This document shows positions 1-11,300 of a stretch of 64,000 bases of DNA, one piece after another (the first letter of the stretch is position 1; every line of letters begins with the position of its first letter). Origin of the DNA: Nannobrachium achirus (lineage: Eukaryota > Chordata > Actinopteri > Myctophiformes > Myctophidae); NCBI GenBank assembly GCA_963921795.1, contig OY997641.1, positions 58,581,942 to 58,645,941 on the forward strand, read 5' to 3'. The position numbers and the translations under genes are program-made. The notes beneath the pieces were generated by a model that ran no database searches, had not been told where the DNA came from, and was given only the letters and a program-made list of their open reading frames with translations.

Positions 1-9
1 ATACTTTTA

Positions 10-540
10 ATTTTTGTTTTTTCTATTAATTTGGTCATCAAGGTCCACAGAATGAGAGGCCTGCTCTGCCGGAAATCCTGCGAAAAAAAGTTATGGCCAT
101 TTGTATATTCACTCCATCGACTTCAATATAAAGGAAAGAAACACACCAAAAAAAATATGCTTTAAGTAGCATGTGAGGGGTCAAACTAGGGATTCTTGAT
201 GATTCTGAATCCATTGCAAGCATTTGTTTTGCATGAAAAACATTCCTTGGGCTAGAAAACGGACCAAAATAACGGTGAAAAGTGATGACTCATCACTTTT
301 CACAGGTTTGAGAGGCTGAAATCTAGCCCAAGGAATGTTTTTCATGCAAAACAAATGCTTGCAATGGATTCAGAATCATGAAGAACCCTTAGTTTGACCC
401 CTCACATGCTACTTTTTTTGGTGTGTTTTTTTCCAGTATAGTGAAGTCAATGGGAAACTTTTTTTCGCAGGATTTCCGGCAGAGCAGGCCTCTCATTCTG
501 TGTACCTTATTGACCAAATTAATGGGACAAACAAAAATTT
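10..540. repeat. Large foldback element, family P, copy 1
   Basis: Two arms of about 250 bp are inverted copies centred near 289 (tip GATGACTCATC). Arms carry 'TTGCAATGGATTCAGAATCA' and its complement 'ATTCTGAATCCATTGCAAGC'. Related copies lie at 48668-49557 and 53800-53965. No coding potential. Confidence 0.85.
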
Positions 541-784
541 GGCGTATGTCATGACATCACAGGTCCTCTCTCATTTTGGCCCAGTGGCTCCCCGGCTACT
601 TGTAGATCTGCTATTTTTGAATTGGAATCCCGAAAAGTAACTTTTTTTTTTCTTCTTTTGTTTTAAAATTTCAAATGCATTTATATGTTCTTATGTTAAC
701 TTTATGAACTTAAATATAAATACATTGACATAAAAAAAAAATACAATAACATTTTAATACTAGAAAAATATTGTTCCTTCGAAA

Positions 785-2353
785 CAATTGTGGGCTCGCT
801 TCAAGCCGGAAAACAATGGCTATAAAAGCACAAAATGTCAAGATCGCAGGCAGTGCTCTCTTTGACGTTACTGACGTCAAAGTTTGTCCATTTTTTCCCA
901 AAAATGTGTTGTGCAAAAGTTGACCCGCTGGTGGCGCTATAACAGGCCAATGTGAGAAGGTTGGTATCTGTTCCTTGACCTATTGGGAATGTGCTTGCAA
1001 GATTTCACGCACATCCCAGGCTGTGTTCATGATTTGAGGTGTTTTTGGCTTTGGACACTTTATCGCTGCTTGCAGCTATATTTATTATTATTATTTTATA
1101 TTTTTTTTGTGTGCACTTCATAGGCATGTTAGATAAAGGTCCTTAGATTGCGTGTAGAATGTTTCATGCAAATTGCAAAAAAAATCCTAGAATAAAAACG
1201 GGTTTAAGCGTTTTACAAACTGCTCAAAATTATATAGCGCCCCCCTTTGGCCATTTGGGGTAAGATTGGTTTCAGTGATATTTGAACTAACCCTCTACAC
1301 TATTTTGTCATGAAAATGTGACTTTGCTTGTATGTTTTAGAGGCAGAAGAATAATTTGCATAAAAATGCAATATTGTTTGAATTATTTAAAAAAGCATGT
1401 TTCAATGTTAAAGAAATCCGATCTGACAGATCTTTAGATATCGGTCCAAAGTTCACGTAAAAAAAGTTTTGTGCACGTGACGCGAAAATTCCAGAATAAA
1501 AGCGGGTTTACGCGTTTTACAAACTGCTCAAAGTGGCGGAAAATCGAAGGGCGGAGCTTACTTAACAACGACACAGATGTCTTCCGCTTGAGTCAAAGCA
1601 CACGTGTAACAAGTTGCATGTCTTCAAACGAAACGAGTCATGACTTATGCCCGTTTGAAGTTTGAATTTTCAGACGCTTCGTATAGCGCCCCCCTTTGGC
1701 CGATTGGAATAAAATTGGTTTCAGTGATACCTTGACTAACCCTCTACATCTTTGCCAAATGCCATGAACGTGTAACTTTGCATGTATGATTTAGAGGCCG
1801 AAGAATAATTTGCATAAAACTGCAATATTTATTGAATTATTAAAAAATTATATTTCACTTTAAAAGAAATCCGCCGAGATTAGTTTGACCGTATTGGTCC
1901 AAAGTTCATGTGAAAAAAGTTTTGTGCGCGTATCGAAAAAAACCCAGGAGGAGATAGATTTTTACTGTTTTTCATATAATTCCGAATTGTGGGAGATCTA
2001 AAGGTCAGAGGTCAAAAGTCAGAGGCTAAAAGTTGTTCGGCATGAGGAGACGCATACGTGTATACAGGTTTCATGCCTGTACCTCAAACACAGCATGAGC
2101 TATACCTGTCAAAGTTCGCACTTTCGAAGGCTTCCTACAGCGCCACCATTTGGCCGATTGCTGTAAAAAGTAATAGCACACTTCGCCACTGTAAACTGAA
2201 CACATTGATGTTTTTATTTTCATTTTCTCACTAAGTATGTAGGAGTAGAAAGGAACCGAAGTTTTTTGATACTTGATATGCCTGCCTGATAGATAAATAA
2301 ATAAATAATGACAATATCTAAAGTGTGCTCGCCTTATAGGCGAGCCCACAACT
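785..2353. repeat. Repeat block with GTGGGCTCGC ends
   Basis: The left side starts with TTGTGGGCTCGC and the right side ends with GGCGAGCCCACAA, so the ends are inverted. The right end has a small hairpin (GCTCGCC/GGCGAGC). Inside, a unit of about 440 bp beginning 'AGCGCCCCCCTTTGGCC' (near 1239 and 1684) is tandemly duplicated and diverged, with a third partial match near 2139. Family unassigned. Lies in rab11fip4 intron 1. Confidence 0.45.
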
Positions 2354-3074
2354 AGTCATTAAGCTACACATATAGACTGAAGTAATTAAAGCCGGTAATT
2401 TTTTTTCCATGTTTGGAATTGTAACAGCTGAAATCAATAATATATCAGTAGGCCTACTCCAATATCAACCTGCGGGCTGCATTACAGTTGTTTTATTGGG
2501 CACTTAGCACTTTTTGTCTCTTTTTTTAACCCAGGTAGTAGGCCTACTACTAATTTCAATGTATTCAAAAAGATGAAAAAGACAAGCAAAAGCCATATTA
2601 GACTAGTTTCTAGCGTTCATCTATAAAGCTGATAATGCAGGTTCAAATTGGGTTAATGACATTAACCCAATTAACATAATGTTGGCCAGCAAAGCAATCA
2701 TTGGCCATTATCACCTTGCAACCAAAACAATGACATGATGACAGTAGTTTGTGCAGTGAGAAAAATAAAGAAAGATAGGCCTCGACCTCCAGATGTAGCT
2801 ACAGTTTATGTCTCTGTCTCGGATGTAGCCTATCTGGGTGAGTAGGGGGAGCATTTAAGTGAGTGACACAGTCTCAGGTAGCCTATACTAGGCCTTTATG
2901 GAGTGTATGTGACTGTGCTTATGTGTGATCTGTGATGTGTCCCTTTGCAAACCAAACAAGTCGCCGAACATCTGAGAAAACAGGTTGACAACTACATTTA
3001 CCAGGTTCAGGATCAACAACTTGTTCCCCCACCAATTGAAAGAACAAACACTGAGATCAGGATATAATAGTCTA

Positions 3075-3108
<34 letters not shown>

Positions 3109-3195
3109 GGATTCTGTGATAGCAATACAGTATATAGGCTATACCAACTCATTTGTTGCAATTAAAAGGCTGTTACGCGGCACGGACTAGATCGA
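2354..3195. other. AT-rich intron, no gene seen
   Basis: rab11fip4 intron 1 sequence. Holds a (TA)n run at about 3079-3103; just beyond it are a poly-A stretch at 3250-3270 and a G run near 3352. No coding or RNA feature recognised. Confidence 0.4.
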
Positions 3196-3395
3196 TGTGC
3201 ATTCCATCAATCGATATGCGCCAACTCCCGATCGAGCAGCAACACGGTTGAAAAAAAAAAAAAAAAAAAAAGCCAACCCAACCCAAGCTCACCTCGTTCA
3301 GAGGCGTCAATTGGCTATGGCAAGCTATGGCAGCTGCCATACCCTGGCTACAGGGGGGGGGGATAATAAAATGTACTGTAAACCGTGCCTGTTGC

Positions 3396-3475
3396 TAAGG
3401 TATGGCAACATGACTGGTGTCTTGCACGCGCGCGAGGGCGCGCGTGCAAGACACCAGTCATGTTGCCATACCTTA
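3396..3475. repeat. 80-bp near-perfect hairpin
   Basis: Arms of about 37 bases are exact complements ('AAGGTATGGCAACATGACTG' and reverse) with a GC-rich tip (CGCGCG). It lies 38 bases downstream of the rab11fip4 exon 1 donor, inside intron 1, so the transcript would fold next to the splice site. Confidence 0.9.
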
Positions 3476-3513
3476 TAGGCTTTTGCCGAAACTGACGCCG
3501 CTCGCTCACCTAC

Positions 3514-3666
3514 CTCGTCGCCTTGACCGAACTGCAGCCCGAGGTCCACGAAGTGTTCCACCCTGATGTAGCCGTCGGCGTCCTCGTCGCATACGTCGAA
3601 CACCTCCTTGAGCTTCTTCAGGAACTGGAAGAGCTGCTCCTGGTCGGGGAAGACGTTCCCTTCCAT
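3514..3666 (-). CDS. rab11fip4: rab11fip4-like, first coding exon (partial gene)
   Basis: First 51 codons of a Rab11 family-interacting protein 4. These proteins bind GTP-Rab11 (and Arf) through a C-terminal coiled coil and act in recycling-endosome traffic and cytokinesis; that part lies beyond the left edge. Visible here is the N-terminal EF-hand region: 'KLKEVFDVCDEDADGYIRVE' holds a calcium-loop pattern D-x-D-x-D-G-x-I, with His in place of the usual Glu at loop position 12. It aligns with the start of human RAB11FIP4 ('LREVFEVCGRDPDGFLRVER', then 'LGLRFGQGEE'). The ATG at 3666 is the only Met in frame and fits the family start. The exon ends in phase 0 at GAG|GTAGGT (donor 3513/3512). 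It lies 1.67 kb downstream of coil on the same strand. FIP3 is less likely from the sequence. Which teleost paralogue (a or b) cannot be told. Confidence 0.85.
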
Positions 3667-3900
3667 GATGTGTGAGAGGAGAGAAACGTTGGGGTGGGAG
3701 GGTGGGATGTTGTTGTTGTCGTCGTCTGATCTCTATTTAGAGGGGCTCCGTCGCCATTCGTCTATGATAAGTCGCCATCGACATCATTTCTCTCCTCCTC
3801 TCCTCTTCTCCTCTCTCTCTGCGATCGTGTGTGTGTGTGTTTGCTGATGCTGAGAGAGAGAGAGAGAGAGGAGCAGGTCTGATTGGGGAGGAGGTGATGA
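3667..3900 (-). promoter_or_regulatory. 5' flank of rab11fip4-like gene
   Basis: Sequence just upstream of the first rab11fip4 codon. On the minus strand it has a CT-rich run (plus-strand GA repeat at 3851-3870), a short GT run (3829-3841) and many pyrimidine blocks. No TATA box is evident. It probably holds the 5' UTR and core promoter; this rests on position only. Confidence 0.3.
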
Positions 3901-4228
3901 TGTTGTTACATCAGCATCACTTTAACTTCCACCACACAGAATGGGAAGGACCATTCATAGACGTAGGAGAGAAGGGGGGCGGTATGTGCACGATCGACGA
4001 CGGAAATGCACGATTGAAAAGAAAACCGAAGCATTGCGTAATGTGCCAATGTATCAGATTCACTCAGTACACAGGTAGTCAGGTGGTTCAGACAGTAAAA
4101 TCAATAAGCGTTACACAAGGGTCCATTTGGTTATGAATTGAATGCACATTGTTCCATTCTACCACACCATCTGGATTAAATCATCACTCAGGATTTTTAT
4201 TATCCATATTATCATATGTATGTATGTA

Positions 4229-4264
<36 letters not shown>

Positions 4265-4292
4265 ATATACACACACACACACACACACACAC
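4229..4292. repeat. (TG)n-TATA-(CA)n hairpin microsatellite
   Basis: A TG run followed by TATGTATATA and then a CA run, so the two halves are complementary and can fold back. The surrounding 3900-4690 sequence between rab11fip4 and coil has no other recognised feature. Confidence 0.85.
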
Positions 4293-4689
4293 TGTATATA
4301 TCATTATTTTCCATTTCTAGGACATACCGTACACCACCAGGAGACAAAATAAGTCAAATGAATGAGCCAAAACAGACCATTTCAATTTTATGCACTTTCA
4401 TTAATATTTCCCAGCAGCTGAGGCAATTAACATGGACACATATCTTTTTTTCTTTTCATAGAAAACATCTTTATTCAAATATCCACAGTTGCATAAAACT
4501 GTACAATATAAAACCTTCTCAACTAAAACAATTGCCAATGTATTCACTTTGCACTCTTCAGCAATAGAGATAAAACAAAGAAAATGAGAATGATGAACTT
4601 TGATGATGAAATATTAACTTTTTTCTTCCATCAACCGGATCCTGCATGCTGGAAAAAACATCTCTGACTTCCAGTGTGAACAAGAACTG

Positions 4690-5260
4690 AGAACCACTGC
4701 AGTGAATTAAAGGCCTAGAATTATTGAATGCTTTAACCAGTGAAAAATAGCAGATATACAAGCTCACAGCGCTAGATCTGCTATTTTTGAAAAATGTGTG
4801 CAAATCTTTGAATATACAGTATGTATTTTCAAAGCGAAAGTTTGTAACTCAAATTTTGCTTCTGGGTGGTCCCTGGAACTAGATATTTTGAGATGGGGAG
4901 TCCGTGGCCAAATAAATATCATTTTGGGGGTCCTTCACATGAAAAGGTTTGAGAACCACTGACATAGTAGTCTCTCAAGAACAGACTAACTGAGCTCCAG
5001 TTCAAGTGAAAAGGACCTTTTATTTGACAATGGCAAACCAGATTGCTGACATAGAAACATAGGTTTTCAAAAAGTCTTAGAAGGATTCAAAAGACACTTA
5101 TAGAATTGTGTCAAAATTCTAATTTTCACGATTTTTAAAAAATAGCAGATCTACAAGCTCGCAGCGCGGCACTCGGTGCCGCGCTGTGAGCTTGTATATC
5201 TGCTATTTTTCAATAGTTAAAGCATAAAATAATGATATACAAAAATGCGTACCCGTTCTA
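4690..5260 (-). mobile_element. Two-hairpin MITE composite (copy 1)
   Basis: Reads as an inverted copy of 44164-44690. Order: AGGCCTAGAATTATTGAATG end, palindromic module at 4743-4788 (one arm shortened), about 170 bp with 'TCTGGGTGGTCCCTGGAACT', a hAT-like end GGTTTGAGAACCACTG (to 4961), spacer, then a full module at 5138-5210 (GCGCGGCAC-TCG-GTGCCGCGC tip). No target duplication identified. Lies downstream of the coil stop and may supply its 3' UTR. Confidence 0.7.
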
Positions 5261-5269
5261 AATGGGTTA

Positions 5270-5315
5270 AAGTGTGTGTGTGTGTGTGTGTGTACGTGCG
5301 CGCAGCCGCGCACGT
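5270..5315. repeat. GT microsatellite plus GCGCGC hairpin in coil 3' UTR
   Basis: A GT run followed by 'ACGTGCGCGCAGCCGCGCAC', a short self-complementary block, just after the coil stop codon. Confidence 0.7.
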
Positions 5316-5333
5316 TTTTGATCTTCTACAAAT

Positions 5334-5381
5334 CTAAATGATTAGCCTTGGTTCCAGCAGGGAGTCCCATCGTTCGGCCAC
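5334..5381 (-). CDS. coil: coil exon 7 (last)
   Basis: 15 codons VAERWDSLLEPRLII and TAG stop at 5334-5336; acceptor TTTCAG|GTG. Matches the mammalian ending (WKELIDPRLII) but stops directly after the second Ile, without the short Ser-rich tail of human coilin. Too short to stand out as an open frame. Confidence 0.9.
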   Translation of the reverse strand: MAERWDSLLEPRLII

Positions 5382-8300
5382 CTGAAAGGGAACAAAAACG
5401 AAGACGTCACAAAACTAGATACAAAAAAAAAATCTATATATACATAAATAAATAAGAATAACACCACAAAACCCCTCACTGCGGCCACCAAATCACAACT
5501 AAAAAGATTCTGCACATGCAGCTAGTTGTAATCCCCCGCAACTAAAAAAGGGGGGGCTCATGAATAGATTCACTAAAGTAAAGGGAAAGGGCTTCAAAAT
5601 GTGAGCGGGACAACAATAGAAGGGCTTTGGCTTGTCTAAACATGCTGCTACTGTCAGTGCAGGTCAGCCCCGTCGTTGCTGATAAACACAGTGGGTGGTT
5701 TTCTAACTTTTCCTTGTTTCCTTTCTAACGGGTTACATGTACTAGGTCAGGGGTCTTCCACAGGGGGTCCGGGACGCCTAGGGGGTCCCCAGAGTTACTA
5801 CAGGTGGGTCCTCCAAATCTTTGAGTGATAGAAACCTTTTTTCCCCAGAGTTACTACAGGTGGGTCCTCCAAGTCTTTGAGTGATAGAAACCTTTTTTTT
5901 TCGCCTTTTTTAAACCACTTGAACTCTAGTGTCCATATTCTAAGAACTTTAGCCAAAAATAGCCGATCTACAAGCTCACAATGCCTCGCGCTGCGAGGCG
6001 TTGTGAGCTTGTAGATCGGCTATTTTTGGCAAAGAGCTTTGGTGTAGACGGGAAAAAGAGCAGACCAGGTACAGAGTGAAAGGTCAAGTTTATTAGGTAT
6101 TGACGGTTCAAGTGGTTAAATATCTGAAAACACAAACTGACATGAATCCAAAAAACACTGATGATTGTGCTGTCAAACAATGAAACTATATGGAATCTAT
6201 GAACAGGTGGTGGGGGTCCCTGCTTCATCTCTCTCTCTCAACTAATATAAGGGGTCCTTGGCCTGAAAACATTGAAGACCCCTGTACTAGAGCCCTGCAG
6301 CGGGAGCGCACTCCTGCGGGACCTGCAGGACCCGTCACCATGTATTGCGGCGCGGGCGGTAGTTTAATCCCTGCGGGAGGGGACGGGCGGTCAAAATAAA
6401 CTCGGCGGCGCCGCAAAATCCCGCACTCTCCCGCAATAAGCTTTTATCTATACTTTTAGCAAGATGTGAATATGTAGAGAATCAATGTAACTTCCCCTGC
6501 TGAGCGCCTGAGGAGAACGCATGGACCTACAGCACGTGGAATTTCTCTTTCTCTCTCTCTCGCTCTAACCCCCCCTCCCTCCCTCCCTCCCTCTCTCGTC
6601 TGTTAACGGCTAAAGTACCATGCATAGTAATACATAAACTCCGCAGGAATACACAAGAGACGGAGGGGGAGAGTGATTTAATCCGGTTCCTCCGGCCGTC
6701 CGGACGTAATTGATTGTCTCCGTAACCTTACGGACAACACTCAACCCGACGGATAAAAACCGCTAAAAACATACGTACACATGAACTACCCGTGGCGAAC
6801 TTGTGTCAACCGTGGGGGCAGTAGAGGGAGAAATGTTTCGTCTTTTTTTCTTGTATCCATTTCGTTGGAGGAAGTAAAAAAACTAACAAAAAAATCACAA
6901 ATACACGCTGAACAGTGAACAGGCCAGGACGCAGACCCGCATGTCAGCCTAATCAGCGCTCTCTACCAGCTGAGCTCTCTCAAATGCGTCTCTCTCCACT
7001 CCCGTGCACAGGGTGTTTTTAGTCGGTTTTGGGTCGGTTTGGGTGGCTACCGTACCGTGGCTCATTAACTGTCGGCGGCGCCCCCATTGAGATCGCGCTC
7101 TAGGCGTTCGCAACGGCATGTTCATCCATTCTCCAGTCCTTTTTATATTATACCCGGACAGCACAGTGACTAGTGCCGATGGTTAGTGTCGTTCAATCCG
7201 AGTGTATCCTCCAAGCCGGGTGTCTATAAACCTCTCTGTCAACAATGTAGGCGCTATGTATGTAGCATGTTGCATTTGCTCATTGGGAAGATGCATGGGG
7301 GTGCCATCTAGTGGATATAGTATGTACATATAGGCTTTATTGAACCCTGTACATAGAGACCGTATGGTCAGTATGAATGTCAACGCAATTACCGTACGTA
7401 CTGTCTCGCCCCCAAACGTACACAAAATCAACCATACGTAACTATAAATGGCCCTTAACCGGTGGGCAGATATTTGCGGCGGCATTGTCGCTCACTATTT
7501 AGCCTAAATAACAACTATTTATTATAATATAGTCCCATCGCCTATGTCCAATCGCAATATAAACACTTTACCTCTGTTAACAACCTCACAAATGCTCCTC
7601 TCTCGCGCACGTAGCCTTCACTAGTCCTGTTGGTTTTGGATCTCAATGGATTATACAAACGTCAACGTGCCTTCTTTAGCAAGTCAAGATGTGAATAGAG
7701 AACGCAATTCTCCCTGCTGAGTGAGGACAACGCACCCACATTGATACAGTACGTGGACTGCGTCTCTCTTTCTCTCCGCCAAGTTCTCTCTCTCTCTCTC
7801 GCCTCTTGCTCTCTCACTCCGTGCCGTGGCTCCCTCGCTCGCCCTCTCCCTCTCTCTCTCTCTTTCTTGTTCTCACCAACTGTCAGTCCGTCACAAATAT
7901 GCTCCTCGCATGGCGCACATGGCACACTTTTTTGTTTGGTAATGGTTTTGGATCTCATTTCAATGTGCCTTCTTGGGAGGGAGGCTGTTGGACGTTCTGC
8001 GGTAATGTGCGCCGCGGGAGTCCGCGGGTCGAAATTCACATAATTTGTTTGTCGCGGGTGGGAGCGGCGGAGAGGAATTGTCTGCGGGCGGTCAAAAATA
8101 AAATCATTGCGGTGGCGGGCGGGAGTGGTCAGAAATGATGCGGGAGCGGGATCAAAAAATCAGTCCCGCGCAGACCTCTACCCTGTACTACCGTATGTTC
8201 TTTGTTCTGTGCTCCGTCTTTACCTGAGAACCATGGGTGACGGCGTACTCCACACTGTCCACTGTGCCATCTGCGTTGGTGTAGACCAGGTCAAACTTGC

Positions 8301-11300
8301 CAGGCTCCACAGGAGCTGAGGGACATGTTAGCAGACACACATTTACATTAGTAAACCTGCGGTGTGATGAATAAAGCTTTGGCATGTGCTAGATAGATCC
8401 TGGGATGCTATAGTGCAGTGGTTCTCAACCTGTGGTTTGGGGTCCCCAAATAATTTTGGGGGGGTCCCCAGATAATAACTTAATGTGCAACATTGTTTTC
8501 TCACTCAACATTAAACAGACCAACATACAATATAAGTGTATACAGGGTATCTGGACATTTCGAAAAATGACAATTTAAAGCTATACTGTGTAAGTTGCTC
8601 AACTAGTGGTCAGTAGCAGTAGAGCAAACCGCGGTCGCGTCAGCTTTTTTCGGCCGTTTTTCGCCGCGGACCGGGCATTCAGACCACCGCGTCCGCCTCG
8701 CCTCGCCGAGACCTATCCATAGAGGTCTTTCGTGTCCCTCTACGAGCCTCGGTTGGGGAGTTACATGCTAGACTCCTAGCCCAGTGTAAACACTGCAGTG
8801 TACTTCCTGAAGAGCTCAGCAGTGTATGATCTGGGCTTTGATTGGCCGGTAGGGAGACACGTGTACAGAATGATGCATATGACGTAATTTTGCCGGGAAA
8901 AACAGCCCCGGTCACGGCCACCAGGGCTCATATAAAGAAAAGGCTTTGGGAGCTGAAATTAACAGAGTGGGGGTTCTAAAACTTTAGCGATTTAATAGTT
9001 AGGACAATTTTAAGATATGTTTTATAAAAAAAGTTACATAGTATAACTTTAAGGCCTTAAAAAAAAAAATAAGTATAATTTTTATCCCACAATGGACCAA
9101 TCCCCAATCACATACACACCCATTGTAACTGTTACAATGGGTGTGTATGTGATTGGGGATTGGTCCATTATGTAACCCATTTTCACCCAGTGCCAATTGC
9201 TTATGTAATCCTAGGCTCTGCTCTCCCTCTGCCACGCCTGGGGAGACAACAGACTGACCTCATGCTTCCTTCTATGCATGAGGAGTCCAAGTTGCTTCTT
9301 TTCACCTGACAGACAGTGGGGATTTCCCCGGTTTGGACGCAGCACGTGGAAGGAACACGTTATTCCAACCAGTTCCTTTCCCCTCCATCAGGCGCTCCGG
9401 CTGGCCAGGGGGAGGCATTATAGAGACCAGGATTATTGCATGTTTTTTGTGAGGGTATCTACCCATAACCTGACCTTCGCCAGATGGTGACAGCATTGCG
9501 TTGCATTGCTTACCATCTGGGCTCGCTCCAGCAGAACCGATGTAAGGGGCGGGCCATTTTTTCAAATTCTATAGCAGGTGATTGGATATGGCCGTCTCTC
9601 TGTCACAGTCTGGGAGTGCCAACTCCAACCACTCATATTGGCCTGTCTGCATGACGTTGCACCCAGAATCTGCCTCCTGGGTTTCCACGTGGTCTGCAAT
9701 CAGACTCTATTGGCTCAGAGCCGCTCAGAGCCCGCCCATAGCTGCCGCTGATTGGTCCGGCCCGGGACTTTACGAGTGTTATCAACTCTGCCGGACCGAG
9801 CCCAGATGGTAAAGCAATGCAACGCAATGCTGCCACCATCTGGCGAAAGTCAGGTTAATCTACCCAAGGAGCCACGGGGAAAACATGTAAACTCCACACA
9901 GAAAGGCCCTATCGCCAACCACATTTAGGGAGTGAGCGCTGATGACGCGGAAGGACTTTAAAGACCTTTTAGAACCTCTGGTCAAACATTAGTCAAATAT
10001 TCGAGGCAGAAATTGTGAAAATAGCGGATTTACATGCTCACAACGCCTCGCAACTCAAGGTGTTGTGAGCATGTAGATCCGCTTGTAGATCCGCTTTTCA
10101 CAACTGTATAGATCGAGTCAAACTAAATGCAATACCAATCCTACAATTCCAAGTGCTTGTGCAGGGTGGGGGGATCCCCAGTTAAAATATGATTATTTTG
10201 GGGGTCGTGGCCTGAAAAGGTTAAGAACCACTGCTATAGTGTATGTAATCAGAATCAGTTCTGAAATACCCTAAACTGAACTGAGCAGCACCATCTTTCA
10301 CCCTGATGTCAATCAGACTCCATGTAAAAGAAAACAAAAAACCTGTTGAGTCGTAGCCTGGGATCGCTTCCAATTTCGGGATTTTGATCCGGTCGCGAGC
10401 GGATGGCGTCCCTACGTCATTTTGTAGTCAAAACGGACTACACTACGCCAGACACACCAAACCGGAATCAGTTTTAACTCTCAAATACCTGGAACGCACC
10501 CGAGTCGCGTTAGATTGTAACCACTTTAACCATTATTGTATGCTTTAACTTTAGAAAAATAGCAGATCTACAAGCTCACAGCGCGGCACCGAGTGCCGCG
10601 CTGCGAGCTTGTAGATCTGCTATTTTTGAAAAATCGTGAAAAAGTGTGCAAGTCTTTGAATATCTTTGACCCGATCTTTGACCCGACTTCTAAATCCTTC
10701 CTCTAAATCAGTGTCTCTCAAACTTTTTCATGTCAAGGACCCTCAAAATTACAGATATTTGGCCACGGACCCCCCCATCTCAAAATATGTTGTTCCAGGG
10801 ACCCCCCAGAAGCAAATATTTGAGTTACAAATGTTCGCTTTTAAATAGATATATTCAAAGACTTGCAAAGAAATATCACGATTTTTCAAAAATAGCAGAT
10901 CTACAAGCTCGCAGCGCGGCACTCGGTGCCGCGCTGTGAGCTTGTAGATCTGCTATTTTTCAATTGTTAAAGCGGTCAATAATCCTAGGCCTAAATGGGT
11001 TAACCCAAAACAATTCCCTGCGCTCAATGACATATTAGTACCTACCCAATAAAACCCTTGATGCGGCGTAGTTTTTCTTATGTTTTGAAAAGTTTGTTTT
11101 GGTATGTCCATCTTTTAGTCCAACTCACGGCGCCTGGCAAGACTACACTCCTCTAGCATTCAGATAGGGATTGGGGAAACAAACGGGGGAAACAAAACAA
11201 AGCGACGCCGCTTCTGCCATCCAGTCTAAGATGCCATCCGGTCTAGAACGGATCAAACGACCTGTTTAGTAAACGAGCACCAAGCCTGGTGGTGGTGCGA

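Larger units (their letters stand above)
8416..10233. mobile_element. hAT MITE, family H, split by nested insertions
   Basis: TIRs CAGTGGTTCTCAACC and GGTTAAGAACCACTG with perfect 8-bp duplication CTATAGTG (8408-8415 and 10234-10241). Its own sequence is 8416 to about 8575 and about 9960-10233, including a palindromic module at 10013-10103 (GCTTGTAGATCC repeated in one arm). The middle is occupied by other elements. Lies in coil intron 5. Confidence 0.85.

Noticed and set aside
2290-2352. Helitron 3' end (hairpin plus CTAG)
   Set aside because: GCTCGCC-GGCGAGC followed by CTAG fits, but the left border carries the inverted GTGGGCTCGC, which suggests a TIR element instead.
4142-4567. 141-codon frame
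   Set aside because: Runs through the TG/CA hairpin microsatellite; low complexity and no family resemblance.
6940-7000. tRNA gene on the minus strand
   Set aside because: AGCTCAGCTGGTAGAG looks like a D-arm/A box, but no acceptor stem or B box follows; at most a scrap.
7662-8043. Open frames in a CT-rich stretch
   Set aside because: Lie inside the non-autonomous hAT element and are composed of Arg/Glu or Ser/Leu runs.
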